Below, piece by piece: positions 1-7,875 of a stretch of 44,100 nucleotides of DNA. The stretch comes from Burkholderiaceae bacterium (lineage in GTDB: Bacteria; Pseudomonadota; Gammaproteobacteria; Burkholderiales; Burkholderiaceae_C). Each line of letters begins with the position of its first letter. Position 1 is the first letter of the stretch. The notes under the pieces are model-generated. The model was not told the origin of the DNA, did no database searches, and worked only from the letters and a program-made list of their open reading frames with translations. A program made the position numbers and the translations under genes. The stretch lies in contig JAMLIT010000030.1 in the NCBI GenBank assembly GCA_023954035.1, positions 1-44,100 of the forward strand, written 5' to 3'.

Positions 1-327
1 AGGCACGGCGGCGGCAACGAACTTGCTGCCATCGAGCACCGAGCCGCCGCCCACCGCCAGCAGGAAGTCGATGCGCTCGGCGCGCGCCATGTCTACGGCG
101 CGCGAAAGCGTTTCGTAGGTGGGATTGGGCTCGATGCCGCCAAACTCGAACACGGTGCGCTCACCCAGCGCCGCCAGCACTTCAGCGAGTGTTCCGGTGC
201 TGCGCGCGCTGCCGCCGCCGTAGAGCACCAGCACGCGGGCATCCTGCGGTACAAATTGGCTGATTTCAGCAATCTTGCCAGCGCCAAAAAGAATGCGGGT
301 GGGGTTGTAGAAGTTGAAATTGAGCAT
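1..327 (-). CDS. Iron-containing alcohol dehydrogenase, YqhD-like (partial, N-terminal part)
   Basis: Only the first 109 codons are present; the gene runs off the left edge. The protein opens with NFNFYNPTRILFGAGKI and continues with a YGGGSARSTGTL segment, FGGIEPNPTYETL and AVGGGSVLDGSKF, the usual nucleotide-binding half of group III metal-dependent alcohol dehydrogenases and very close in pattern to E. coli YqhD, an NADPH-dependent aldehyde reductase. The catalytic metal-binding residues lie in the missing C-terminal half. The ATG at 327 is chosen because family members start within a few residues of the NPTRILFG motif. The likely role is detoxifying reduction of short-chain aldehydes in the cytoplasm. 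Family assignment is firm; the exact substrate is inferred. Confidence 0.88.
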   Translation of the reverse strand, partial: MLNFNFYNPTRILFGAGKIAEISQFVPQDARVLVLYGGGSARSTGTLAEVLAALGERTVFEFGGIEPNPTYETLSRAVDMARAERIDFLLAVGGGSVLDGSKFVAAAVP

Positions 328-453
328 GGATTTGGCTTTGCAGATCGAAGGATGGAAGAGCGCATTGCACGGGCGCCCAAACCCTGTCTTGTACCCGGTA
401 CGCGGCGCGCATGCTGTGCCGCAGCCGACAGCCCTGCAGCGGCCGTCAACTAC

Positions 454-521
454 TGATTTGATAGCTATAGAGGCTTGCTAGATAAGCGCTAGAGCCCAAA
501 AAAACGCAATTTTTAAAGCCT
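454..521 (+). repeat. Dispersed intergenic repeat, copy A
   Basis: An element running from TTTGATAGCT through GGCTTGCTAGATAAGCGCT to an A-rich and T-rich tail. It belongs to a family with four other copies in this window. The core is an imperfect hairpin, GCTT-7 nt-AAGC. It lies directly downstream of the M48 protease stop codon, in the opposite orientation to that gene. It also fills most of the gap upstream of the alcohol dehydrogenase gene. Confidence 0.8.
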
Positions 522-523
522 GT

Positions 524-1429
524 TCAACCGCCGCTCCGCGCCGCCTCGTACAAACCCTGGACGCGCGGCGCATTGCGCTGCAGCTCGCGGATGCGCGCCG
601 GCCCCGAGGGGTGGGTGGATAGAAACGCCAGACCGCTCTGGCGCTCGCCCGTGGCGTTGCCCATCTTGGTCCACAGGCTGGCGCCGGCCTGAGGATCGAA
701 ACCGGCGCGCGCCGCCAGCTCCAGGCCCACCAGGTCTGCATCGCTCTCGTCGCTGCGGCTGAACTGCAGCGTCAGCAGCTGCCCGCCCAGGCCGGCGGCC
801 AGGTGGCCCAGATCGCCCAGGCCAAGCAACTGCGCGCCCAGGCGCAGGCCCAGGTTGGTGGCCTGTGTCTTGGCCAGGCGCTCGCGCGCATGCTCGCGCA
901 GCGCATGCGCCATTTCGTGGCCCATGACCATGGCGACTTCGTCGTCGCTGAGTTTGAGCTGGTCGAGGATGCCGGTGTAGAAGGCGATCTTGCCGCCCGG
1001 CATGCAAAAGGCATTGATCTGCTTGCTGCCAATGAGGTTGACTTCCCAACGCCAATCGGCGGCGCGGGGGTTCCAGCGGGCGGTGAAAGGAATCAAGCGC
1101 CGGGCAATGGCGCGCAGGCGTTCGAGCTGCGGGTGGCCGCCGGGCGCCAGCGCCCGCTGCGAACGGGCCTGCGCCAGCACTTGCGCGTACTGCTGGCGCG
1201 CTGCGTCCTCAAGGATTTCGGCCGGAACGAGCTTGCGCAGGGATGAGGCCTCGCCCACGTCCACCTGGGCCAGCGCGGGCGCGGCTGCCGCCAGGCCCGC
1301 TGCCAGCAAAAAGCCGCGGCGCGCATTCCAAACTTCTCCGCGCGCGGCGCAGAGGCGGCAGCAGCCGTCGGAAGAAAAAAGCCTGGCTGGCGCCAGCGCG
1401 CCGTGTGGGAACCTGGGTGAAAAGGGCAT
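524..1429 (-). CDS. M48 family zinc metalloprotease, exported
   Basis: A 301-residue peptidase M48. The zinc-binding HEMAH motif is at residues 171-175, and the third-ligand region SDESDADLVG follows about 55 residues later, as in the family. A twin-arginine-like stretch (ARRGFLLAAGL) and a hydrophobic segment ending APALAQ at about residue 55 indicate export to the periplasm, where such proteases (BepA/LoiP-like) take part in envelope protein quality control. The only ATG placed before the signal gives an unusually long 35-residue leader, so the true start may be later or use another codon. The reading frame runs without a stop into the upstream transporter region, but the N-terminal features fix the gene here. 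The C-terminus (STHPSGPARIREL) is typical of the family. Confidence 0.88.
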   Translation of the reverse strand: MPFSPRFPHGALAPARLFSSDGCCRLCAARGEVWNARRGFLLAAGLAAAAPALAQVDVGEASSLRKLVPAEILEDAARQQYAQVLAQARSQRALAPGGHPQLERLRAIARRLIPFTARWNPRAADWRWEVNLIGSKQINAFCMPGGKIAFYTGILDQLKLSDDEVAMVMGHEMAHALREHARERLAKTQATNLGLRLGAQLLGLGDLGHLAAGLGGQLLTLQFSRSDESDADLVGLELAARAGFDPQAGASLWTKMGNATGERQSGLAFLSTHPSGPARIRELQRNAPRVQGLYEAARSGG

Positions 1430-1482
1430 GACCGGCAGTTTATCGAGCCTGTGCGTGGGCCGCGCGTAGGCCAACGGGCCTC

Positions 1483-2421
1483 TCAAGCTGGCGGCTGAGA
1501 GCCTCTTTCGGTGGCAAGGGCGCGGCGACCCTCTGCCTGCACGCGCAGCTCGGCCCGGATCACCAGCAGCAGCCCCGCCAGCACGCCGGCCAGCCCCCAG
1601 AAGGCCATCGCCGACGGCGACTCGCCCACCACGGCAATGGCCAGCGCGAACGCCGTGACCGGCTCGGCCAGTGCCAGGGTCACCGCCGTGGCGCCGCTGA
1701 TATGGCGCAGTGCGTGGCTGAAAAGAAGATAGGCCACGCCGGTAGCCACCAGACCCAGATAGACCAAGATGGCCCAGGTGCCCGCTGTTGCTTGCAAAGG
1801 TCCGCCCAACGCGCCTGCCACCGGCAGCGACAGCACAGCCGCCGTGCCGAACACCGCCAGGTTTACGCTGGCGGCGCCGGCCTGGGCCACCAATCGCTTG
1901 TTGAGCAGCGCATAGGCCGCGTACGCCAGCCCCGCCAGCAAACACAGCGCGATGCCGGCCAGCGGAGCGCTGACCGAGGAGCGCCCGTTGAGCGCCATGG
2001 CCGCACCGCCCGCGACGCCCAGCAGCGTGCCGGCCCACCAGACCGGCGCGGGCCAGCGGCGCTGCGCCGCAGTCTGCAGCAGCCCCGCCCAGATCGGCCC
2101 GCTGCCGATGGCAATCGCCGTTCCCAGCGCCACGCCGCTGGCCTTTACGCCGGCAAAGAAACTCAGGTTGTACGCCGCCACGCACATGCCTGCCAGCAGC
2201 ACGGGGCGCCACGGCAGCCTGGGCGCGCTGGCGCGCCGCCACAGGGCCGGCGCCGCCAGCAAGGCAAAGAAGGCACTGGCCACCGCCAGGCGCAGCGCGC
2301 CCACCCAGTAGGGCGAGATCCCTGCAGGCGCCAGACTTTGCGCCGTGCCGGTAGTGCCCCAAAGCATGGCGGCGAGCAGCACCATGGCGATGCCGCGGGT
2401 GGAATGGGAAGCAGTCGTCAT
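1483..2421 (-). CDS. EamA/DMT family transporter
   Basis: A 312-residue integral membrane protein with about ten hydrophobic segments in two repeated halves, the hallmark of the drug/metabolite transporter superfamily. The first helix (MVLLAAMLWGTTGTAQSL) and the later TAVTLALAEPVTAFALAI match the EamA repeats, in which the conserved Glu/Pro pair lies near the start of the final helices. It probably exports amino acids or other small metabolites from the cytoplasm; the substrate cannot be told. The ATG at 2421 is preferred over an upstream ATG at 2478 because the membrane domain begins a few residues after it. It lies 53 bp upstream of the M48 gene on the same strand and may share its transcript. 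Confidence 0.85.
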   Translation of the reverse strand: MTTASHSTRGIAMVLLAAMLWGTTGTAQSLAPAGISPYWVGALRLAVASAFFALLAAPALWRRASAPRLPWRPVLLAGMCVAAYNLSFFAGVKASGVALGTAIAIGSGPIWAGLLQTAAQRRWPAPVWWAGTLLGVAGGAAMALNGRSSVSAPLAGIALCLLAGLAYAAYALLNKRLVAQAGAASVNLAVFGTAAVLSLPVAGALGGPLQATAGTWAILVYLGLVATGVAYLLFSHALRHISGATAVTLALAEPVTAFALAIAVVGESPSAMAFWGLAGVLAGLLLVIRAELRVQAEGRRALATERGSQPPA

Positions 2422-2490
2422 GCCTGAAATCTTGCAGCGCCGGACCCGAGCAAATGTCGAGCAACGCGCGCAGTGCATGGCTCGTCAATT

Positions 2491-2555
2491 GGGCTCAAAA
2501 GAGGATCTAGCGCTTGCCTGAAAAGCGTTGTCAGCTCTCAAATCAGGAGCTATCT
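2491..2555 (-). repeat. Dispersed intergenic repeat, copy B
   Basis: Read on the minus strand it starts GATAGCTCCTGATTT and contains the stem AACGCTT-7 nt-AAGCGCT followed by AGATCC and a TTTTGA tail. It overlaps the end of the AraC-type gene: the TAG stop of that gene is the TAG of the element's GATAGCT motif. Same family as copies A, C, D and E. Confidence 0.8.
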
Positions 2556-3230
2556 GAGCGCCCGGCGCAAGGCGCGGGCGCCGCACCCGCGCTCGCGCCG
2601 CAACGCAAAGCCGAGGGCGCTGGCACTGGCGTAGCCCACTTGCAGCGCGGCGGCTTCCACTGACTGGCCGCGCGCCAGCAGGCGCTGCGCCGCGTCCAGC
2701 CGCAGCGCGCGCAGCCAGACCTGGGGCGTCTGGCCCGTCAGCTCCCGCCAGCGGGCATGAAAGCGCTGCGGGCTCAAGGCGCACAGCGCCGCCATGCGGG
2801 CGGTGGGCCAGGGCTCGTGCAAGGCTGCACCCACGGTCTGTGCCATCTGCTCGGGCCGGATGGTGCGGCGCGCCAGCACGCGCCGGGACTGCAAGATCTG
2901 CTGGAGCCGTGCAGCCGCATCGTCGCTCGCACTCCAGCCCAGCTGCGCAGGCGCCACGGCAAAGCGCCGCACCCGCTCCACACCTGCCTGCGCGGGCGCG
3001 TCGATGACCAGCAGGCGCGCGCCCGGCAACGCCAGAAAACCATGCCGCGTGCCAGCCGGCACGACCATGCCGCAGGTGGTGTCGACAAATGCAGCACGGC
3101 CATTCACCTCCAGCTCCATGCGCCCGCGCAGCGCGTAGAGCACCTGGGCGTGGTCGTGCGCGTGCGCCGCGTGCTCGCCGCTGTACTGGCGCACGGAAAG
3201 AAGGGGCACAAGAACCGGGGCATGGGCCAT
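2550..3230 (-). CDS. AraC family transcriptional regulator with cupin sensor domain
   Basis: A 226-residue regulator. The N-terminal part has a cupin-like pattern (HAAHAHDHAQVLYALRGRME, then VPAGTRHGFLAL), which binds small ligands or metals. The C-terminal 100 residues carry the two helix-turn-helix units of AraC/XylS proteins, including ALSPQRFHARWRELTGQTP and ALQVGYASASALGFALRRE. It is divergent from the MFS carrier gene, with 60 bp between the two starts, so regulation of that carrier is a natural guess (inference). The ATG at 3230 directly precedes the cupin start. The open frame extends far upstream in GC-rich antisense sequence, which is not real coding. The end of the gene runs into repeat copy B. 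Confidence 0.87.
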   Translation of the reverse strand: MAHAPVLVPLLSVRQYSGEHAAHAHDHAQVLYALRGRMELEVNGRAAFVDTTCGMVVPAGTRHGFLALPGARLLVIDAPAQAGVERVRRFAVAPAQLGWSASDDAAARLQQILQSRRVLARRTIRPEQMAQTVGAALHEPWPTARMAALCALSPQRFHARWRELTGQTPQVWLRALRLDAAQRLLARGQSVEAAALQVGYASASALGFALRRERGCGARALRRALR

Positions 3231-3290
3231 GGCTGCATGGTAGCGGTGCAGGCAACCGGATAATCCCCCGAACACTTTCGGTTCCCGACG

Positions 3291-4625
3291 ATGCCCCCAG
3301 CCACTTCCCCCGCCCCCGCAAGCCGCCGCAGCTGGCGCGAGGCCTGGCTCATCTACCTGGAGCCAGCCAGCCTGCGCATGCTCACGCTGGGTTTTTCGGC
3401 CGGGCTGCCGCTCTTGCTGGTGCTGGGCACGCTGAGCTTCTGGCTGCGCGAGGCGGGCGTGGACCGCACCACCATCGGCTACCTGAGCTGGGTGGGCCTG
3501 GCCTATGCCTTCAAGTGGGTCTGGGCGCCGCTGGTGGACCGGCTGCCGTTGCCGCTGCTGACGCGCACGCTCGGGCGGCGGCGCAGCTGGCTGCTGCTGT
3601 CGCAGGCGATGGTGATGGCGGGCTTGGCGGGCATGGCCTTCAACGATCCACGCATCGCCCTGACCCCCATGGTGTGGTGCGCGCTGGCTGTGGCCTTTGG
3701 CTCGGCCACGCAGGACATTGCGCTGGACGCCTTTCGCATCGAGTCGGCCGACACCGAGCGCCAGGCGGCGCTGTCCGCCACCTACCAGACGGGCTACCGC
3801 CTGGCCATGATCTGGGCCGGTGCGGGCGTGCTGTGGGTGGCCGCACGGGCCGAGGTGGCGGGCGTGGCGGGCTACCAGCAGGGCGCCTGGCAAACCGCCT
3901 ACCTGGTGATGGCGGCCTCGATGCTGGTGGGCACCGTCACGGTGCTGCTCTCGCGCGAGCCCGCGCCCCGGCCGCTGCCGCCCGCGCGCAACGCGGCACA
4001 GTGGCTGCACGGCGCGCTCATCGAACCGTTTGCCGACTTCCTAGGCCGCTACCGCTGGCAGGCGGTGCTGATTCTGGCGCTCATCGCCGTCTACCGCATC
4101 AGCGACGTGGTGATGGGCATCATGGCCAATCCGTTTTATGTGGACATGGGCTACAGCAAGGACGAAGTGGCCGCCGTGACCAAGGTGTTTGGCGTGCTGA
4201 TGACGCTGGCCGGCGCCTTTCTGGGCGGCGTGCTGGCGCTGCGCATCGGCGTGATGCGCGTGCTGATGCTGGGCGCTGTGCTGTCCGCCGCCAGCAACCT
4301 GCTGTTCGCCTGGCTGGGCACGCGCGGGCACGATCTCACGGGCCTGGTCTTTGTCATCTCGGCCGACAACCTGGCGGGCGGCATTGCGTCGGCCGCCTTC
4401 ATCGCCTACCTTTCTGGCCTGACCAACGTGCAGTATTCGGCCACGCAGTACGCCCTGCTCAGCTCGGTGATGCTGCTGCTGCCCAAATGGATCGCCGGGT
4501 TCTCGGGCCGCTTCGTGGATGCGAACGGATACACCGAGTTCTTTGTCGGCACGGCGCTGCTGGGACTGCCCGTCCTGCTCTTGGTGGCGCTTGTTTCAAG
4601 GCTTAAAACCGAATCTAGCGCTTGA
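3291..4625 (+). CDS. MFS transporter, AmpG-like
   Basis: A 444-residue major facilitator carrier with about twelve membrane segments. The start of the membrane domain (LRMLTLGFSAGLPLLLVLGTLSFWL) and the loop after helix two (GLAYAFKWVWAPLVDR) resemble AmpG-family carriers, which import muropeptides (anhydro-muramyl peptides) for cell-wall recycling in E. coli. Other close members carry unrelated substrates, so the assignment stops at AmpG-like. It is divergent from the AraC regulator. The last few codons and the TGA stop fall inside repeat copy C, so the C-terminal residues KTESSA are encoded by the repeat and are probably not ancestral. Confidence 0.85.
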   Translation: MPPATSPAPASRRSWREAWLIYLEPASLRMLTLGFSAGLPLLLVLGTLSFWLREAGVDRTTIGYLSWVGLAYAFKWVWAPLVDRLPLPLLTRTLGRRRSWLLLSQAMVMAGLAGMAFNDPRIALTPMVWCALAVAFGSATQDIALDAFRIESADTERQAALSATYQTGYRLAMIWAGAGVLWVAARAEVAGVAGYQQGAWQTAYLVMAASMLVGTVTVLLSREPAPRPLPPARNAAQWLHGALIEPFADFLGRYRWQAVLILALIAVYRISDVVMGIMANPFYVDMGYSKDEVAAVTKVFGVLMTLAGAFLGGVLALRIGVMRVLMLGAVLSAASNLLFAWLGTRGHDLTGLVFVISADNLAGGIASAAFIAYLSGLTNVQYSATQYALLSSVMLLLPKWIAGFSGRFVDANGYTEFFVGTALLGLPVLLLVALVSRLKTESSA

Positions 4626-4659
4626 CCAGTATGTGTTTACAGCTCCAAAAATGATAGCA
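4599..4659 (-). repeat. Dispersed intergenic repeat, copy C
   Basis: Read on the minus strand: TGCTATCATTTTTGGAGCTG, then a degenerate left stem, then CAAGCGCTAGATTC and a TTTTAAG tail. Its plus-strand sequence overlaps the last codons of the MFS gene and supplies its stop. It has the most degraded left hairpin arm of the five copies. Confidence 0.8.
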
Positions 4660-4677
4660 TTCTGGCTGGACCAAGTG

Positions 4678-4699
4678 TTTACCCAGGCTTTACCCAGGC
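4678..4699 (+). promoter_or_regulatory. Tandem 11-bp direct repeat upstream of the response regulator
   Basis: Two exact copies of TTTACCCAGGC lie head to tail (4678-4688 and 4689-4699), about 60 bp before the response regulator start. Direct repeats with a one-helical-turn period are what OmpR/PhoB-family dimers bind, so this is a candidate autoregulatory site. The repeat is visible; its function is inferred. Confidence 0.45.
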
Positions 4700-4757
4700 T
4701 TCAAGCCCACGAGACGCCATCCTGCCAAGATGGTCCTTCCCCCATGCCGGAAATGCC

Positions 4758-5474
4758 ATGACCACGCAGTTGCTGATGATTGAAGACGACACCCGCCTGG
4801 CGGACATGGTGGTGGAATACCTTGCCCAGTCGGGCATGCAGGTGGCACATTGCGCCGACGGCCGCAGCGGCCTGGCGCGGCTGCAATCGCCGGGCGCCTC
4901 GTCCCCGCCCGAGCTGGTGATTCTTGACCTGATGCTGCCCGACATGGACGGGCTGGACGTCTGCCGCAGCATTCGCGCCCTGCAGGGGCCGATGGCGCGC
5001 GTGCCGGTGCTCATGCTCACCGCCAAGGGTGACCCGATGGACCGCATCATCGGGTTGGAACTGGGCGCCGACGACTACCTGCCCAAGCCCTTCGAGCCGC
5101 GCGAGCTGCTGGCCCGCATCCGTGCGGTGCTGCGCCGGCGCGACGAAGGCGCCGCGCCCACCAGCCAGGTGCTGCGCTTTGGCACGCTGGAGATTGACCG
5201 CGACGCGCGCATCGTGAGCGTGGCGGGACAGCCCTGCGAGCTGACTTCGTACCAATTCGACCTGCTGGTGGCGATGGCCGAACGCGCCGGCCGCGTGCTC
5301 ACGCGCGACCAGATCATGGAGGCCGTGCGCGGGCGCGAGCTCGAAGCTTTTGACCGCTCCATCGACGTGCACATGGGCCGCATTCGCGCCGCCATCGAGG
5401 AAGATGCCAAGAACCCGCGCCGGATTCTGACGGTGCGCGGGGTGGGCTACGTCTTTGCCAAGCAGCAGGATTGA
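4758..5474 (+). CDS. OmpR-family response regulator (RstA-like)
   Basis: A 238-residue two-component regulator. The receiver domain (residues 1-120) has the acidic pocket IEDD, the phospho-acceptor Asp57 in LVILDLMLPDMDG, and the conserved lysine in DDYLPKPFEPRELLARI. The C-terminal winged helix (about residues 135-238) includes LTSYQFDLLVAMAERAGRVLTRDQI and RSIDVHMGRIRAAIEEDAK, typical of OmpR/PhoB DNA-binding domains. The histidine kinase follows 149 bp downstream and is its evident partner. The overall pattern resembles RstA. A tandem 11-bp repeat just upstream may be its own binding site. Confidence 0.93.
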   Translation: MTTQLLMIEDDTRLADMVVEYLAQSGMQVAHCADGRSGLARLQSPGASSPPELVILDLMLPDMDGLDVCRSIRALQGPMARVPVLMLTAKGDPMDRIIGLELGADDYLPKPFEPRELLARIRAVLRRRDEGAAPTSQVLRFGTLEIDRDARIVSVAGQPCELTSYQFDLLVAMAERAGRVLTRDQIMEAVRGRELEAFDRSIDVHMGRIRAAIEEDAKNPRRILTVRGVGYVFAKQQD

Positions 5475-5475
5475 A

Positions 5476-5570
5476 TGCCCCCCCTGAGTCGCTTTGCGCC
5501 TTCCCCCCCTGAAGGGGGACGCCGCCAGCGCGGCGGTGCGGCCCTTGCGCGGCGACCACGGGTCGGGGCA
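5476..5570 (+). repeat. Comamonadaceae-type intergenic repeat with two hairpins
   Basis: The gap between regulator and kinase holds a GC-rich element: CCCCCCTGAGTCGCTTTGCG, then CCCCC-CTGA-AGGGGG as a first short hairpin, then CGCCGC-CAGC-GCGGCG as a second, ending CGACCACGGGTCGGGG. I recognise this wording as a repeat scattered through Comamonadaceae genomes (memory, not a search). It may act as a processing or attenuation site between the two genes. No second copy is evident in this window. Confidence 0.65.
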
Positions 5571-5623
5571 ACGCCTGGCGCAACGCTTGTGGGTGCTGCA
5601 CACCCATGTGGAGCACTGCTGAG

Positions 5624-6850
5624 ATGTTTTTGATCAACCCCTTTTCCCGCCGCCTCTACCTGCGCATCTGGCTGGCCGTGGTCGGTGGCGTGGCGGTGCT
5701 CACCCTGGTAGTGGGCTGGGCTTGGCGCGTCGCAGCCGAGCAGAACGAAGTCCAGCGCGTGCAGGCGCCGCGCGAAGTGGTGCTGCGCAATTCCCAGGGC
5801 GATGTGATGGGCAACGGCGTTGTCCAGCGGGTGCCTGGTGAGGGCATCGAGTTCAAGGTGGACTTGGCGTCTGGGGACGCCCTGGTCCTTCAGGTGGCTC
5901 CGCGCGAGCGCGGGCAGCGCGGCGAAAGGGGTCGGCGCGATCGCGATACCGCTTTCTGGACACGTCCACCGTTTGGTTTTCTCTGGATGCTGGGCCTGGT
6001 AGGCATCGCCGTGGCCCTGGGGGTGTTTCCCATCATTCGCCGGCTGCTGCTGCGCCTTGAGGTGCTGCAGCGCGGCGTGCAGCGTTTTGGCAGCGGCGAC
6101 CTGGCCGCGCGCGTGCCCGAGCAAGGCCACGACGAGGTAGCCGACCTCTCGCGCCAGTTCAACGCGGCCGCAGCGCGCATCGAAGCGCTGGTGGCTTCGC
6201 ACAAATCGCTGCTGGCCAACGCCTCGCACGAATTGCGCTCCCCGCTGACCCGCATCCGCATGGGCCTGGCGCTGATGGATGGTGAGCACCCCTCGCCGCA
6301 GTTTCGCCGTGAAATTGAGCGCAACATCAGCGAGCTGGACCAGTTGGTGGAAGAAATTCTTCTGGCCAGCCGGCTCGATGCCCGCGAGGCCGATGTGGGC
6401 GACATCGAAAGCGTGGACCTGGTGGGTCTCGCCGCCGAGGAGTGCGCGCGCGTGGGAGCCGACCTGGAGGCCAGCGGAGAGGATATCGAGGTGACCGGCG
6501 TGGCCAAGCTGCTGCGCCGCGCCCTGCGCAATCTGCTGGAGAACGCTCGCCGCTACAGCACGGGCGAGGTCACCGTCATCCTGCAGCGCAGCAACGGCTG
6601 GGCGCAGGTGCGGGTGTGCGACCACGGCCCAGGGGTGCCCGAGGCGCAGCGTGAACGCATCTTCGAGCCGTTCTACCGCCTGCCTGGGGCCAGCGAGCGC
6701 GCGGGTGGCGTGGGCCTGGGGCTGGCTCTGGTGCGCTCGATTGCCACACGCCACCAAGGCAGCGTGCACTGCGAAGACCACGCGGGCGGCGGTGCCTGCT
6801 TTGTGCTGCGGCTGCCGCTCGCTGGGAGTGGCGCGAAAATCGGCGCATGA
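5624..6850 (+). CDS. Sensor histidine kinase (RstB-like)
   Basis: A 408-residue membrane sensor kinase. A first membrane helix (about residues 10-35, LRIWLAVVGGVAVLTLVVGW) and a second (about 120-140, FLWMLGLVGIAVALGVFPI) flank a short periplasmic region of about 85 residues. A HAMP linker follows (FGSGDLAARVPEQGHDEVADL). The H-box NASHELRSPLTRIRMGL places the phosphorylated histidine at residue 202. The ATPase domain shows the N-box LRNLLENARRYS, the G1 box DHGPGVP and the G2 box GGVGLGLALV. The ATG at 5624 is chosen over one 18 bp earlier because it sits directly before the positively charged N-terminus. It partners the upstream regulator, and its stop overlaps the next gene's start by 4 bp. 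Confidence 0.92.
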   Translation: MFLINPFSRRLYLRIWLAVVGGVAVLTLVVGWAWRVAAEQNEVQRVQAPREVVLRNSQGDVMGNGVVQRVPGEGIEFKVDLASGDALVLQVAPRERGQRGERGRRDRDTAFWTRPPFGFLWMLGLVGIAVALGVFPIIRRLLLRLEVLQRGVQRFGSGDLAARVPEQGHDEVADLSRQFNAAAARIEALVASHKSLLANASHELRSPLTRIRMGLALMDGEHPSPQFRREIERNISELDQLVEEILLASRLDAREADVGDIESVDLVGLAAEECARVGADLEASGEDIEVTGVAKLLRRALRNLLENARRYSTGEVTVILQRSNGWAQVRVCDHGPGVPEAQRERIFEPFYRLPGASERAGGVGLGLALVRSIATRHQGSVHCEDHAGGGACFVLRLPLAGSGAKIGA

Positions 6851-7845
6851 CGCAGCTCGAAGCCTCTCGTTTCTCCAAGCAGTTCTCCCTGACCACGCCA
6901 ATGGCCCTGGCGCCCATGGCGCTGGCTTCGGGCGGCGCATTGGCGGCCGCGTGCGCACGCGCTGGCGCGCTGGGTCTGGTGGGCGGTGGCTACGGAGATC
7001 TGGACTGGACGCAGCGCGAATACCGCCTGGCTTTGCAGGCAGCAGCCAGCCAGCGCATCGGCATTGGTTTCATCACCTGGAAGCTCGACGAAGACGCCTC
7101 GGCGCTGGACTGGGTGCTGGACCTGCCTGCCGAAGAGCGCCCGCGCGCCGTGATGCTCTCGTTCGGCGACGCCCGCCGCTACGCCGCCCGCATTGCTGCC
7201 AGTGGCGCGCCCCTGATCTGCCAGATACAGCGCCTGGAGCAAGCGAAGCAGGCATTGGAGGCGGGAGCCCAGGTGCTGGTAGCCCAGGGCGCGGAGGCCG
7301 GCGGCCACGGCATGAATGGACTGGATGGCCGCTCCACCCTGACGCTGGTGCCCGAACTGGCCGACTGGCTGGCAAGCAAGGCCCCCGAGACCTTGCTGCT
7401 GGCGGCGGGCGGCATTGCCGACGGCCGGGGCCTGGCGGCCGCCCTGACCCTGGGCGCCGACGGCGCGCTGCTGGGCACACGCTTCTGGGCCACGCAAGAG
7501 AGCCTGGCACCTCTCGGCGCCAAAAAGGCAGCACTGACCGCCGGTGGCGACGGAACCGCACGCAGCGCCGTGTTTGACATTCTGCGGCGCAAGCATTGGC
7601 CGGCGCCCTATGATTTTCGGGCGCTGCGCAACGACCTGCACCGCAGCTGGGAAGGCCGCGTGGACGCGCTGCGCGCTGCGCCCGAGGCAGCCCGGGCGAG
7701 CTACGACGCCGGGGTGCAAGCAGGCGACTATTCCAGGGCACACGCTACCGTGGGCGAAGCCATCGGCCTGGTGCACGACCTCCCCGAAGCCGGTGCACTT
7801 GTCAAACGCCTGCACGCGCAGGCCCAAGCGGCGCTGGGCGGCTGA
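6847..7845 (+). CDS. NAD(P)H-dependent flavin oxidoreductase / nitronate monooxygenase family
   Basis: A 332-residue TIM-barrel flavoprotein. The opening PMALAPMALASGGALAAACARAGALGLVGGG, the motif QGAEAGGHG and the FMN-phosphate region GGIADGRGLAAALTLGADGALLGTRF are those of the nitronate monooxygenase (formerly 2-nitropropane dioxygenase) family. Such FMN enzymes oxidise alkyl nitronates or act as quinone or enoyl-type reductases; the substrate here is unknown. The ATG overlaps the kinase stop as ATGA, so the gene is probably translationally coupled to the two-component operon. That coupling is unusual for a metabolic enzyme and may mean the kinase system controls it. Confidence 0.88.
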   Translation: MTQLEASRFSKQFSLTTPMALAPMALASGGALAAACARAGALGLVGGGYGDLDWTQREYRLALQAAASQRIGIGFITWKLDEDASALDWVLDLPAEERPRAVMLSFGDARRYAARIAASGAPLICQIQRLEQAKQALEAGAQVLVAQGAEAGGHGMNGLDGRSTLTLVPELADWLASKAPETLLLAAGGIADGRGLAAALTLGADGALLGTRFWATQESLAPLGAKKAALTAGGDGTARSAVFDILRRKHWPAPYDFRALRNDLHRSWEGRVDALRAAPEAARASYDAGVQAGDYSRAHATVGEAIGLVHDLPEAGALVKRLHAQAQAALGG

Positions 7846-7875
7846 AGCCAGACCCGCACCAAAGGCTGCGGTGCA

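Noticed and set aside
524-2488. A single 654-codon minus-strand frame joining transporter and protease regions
   Set aside because: The N-terminal half is an out-of-frame shadow of the EamA transporter; only the part from 1429 down is the M48 protease.
4678-4699. Tandem repeat as an attachment site or slippage tract
   Set aside because: No integrase or second copy is nearby, and two 11-bp units before a regulator fit an operator better.
5447-6958. A 503-codon minus-strand frame opposite the histidine kinase
   Set aside because: It is antisense to intact H-box and ATPase motifs and runs through the intergenic repeat.
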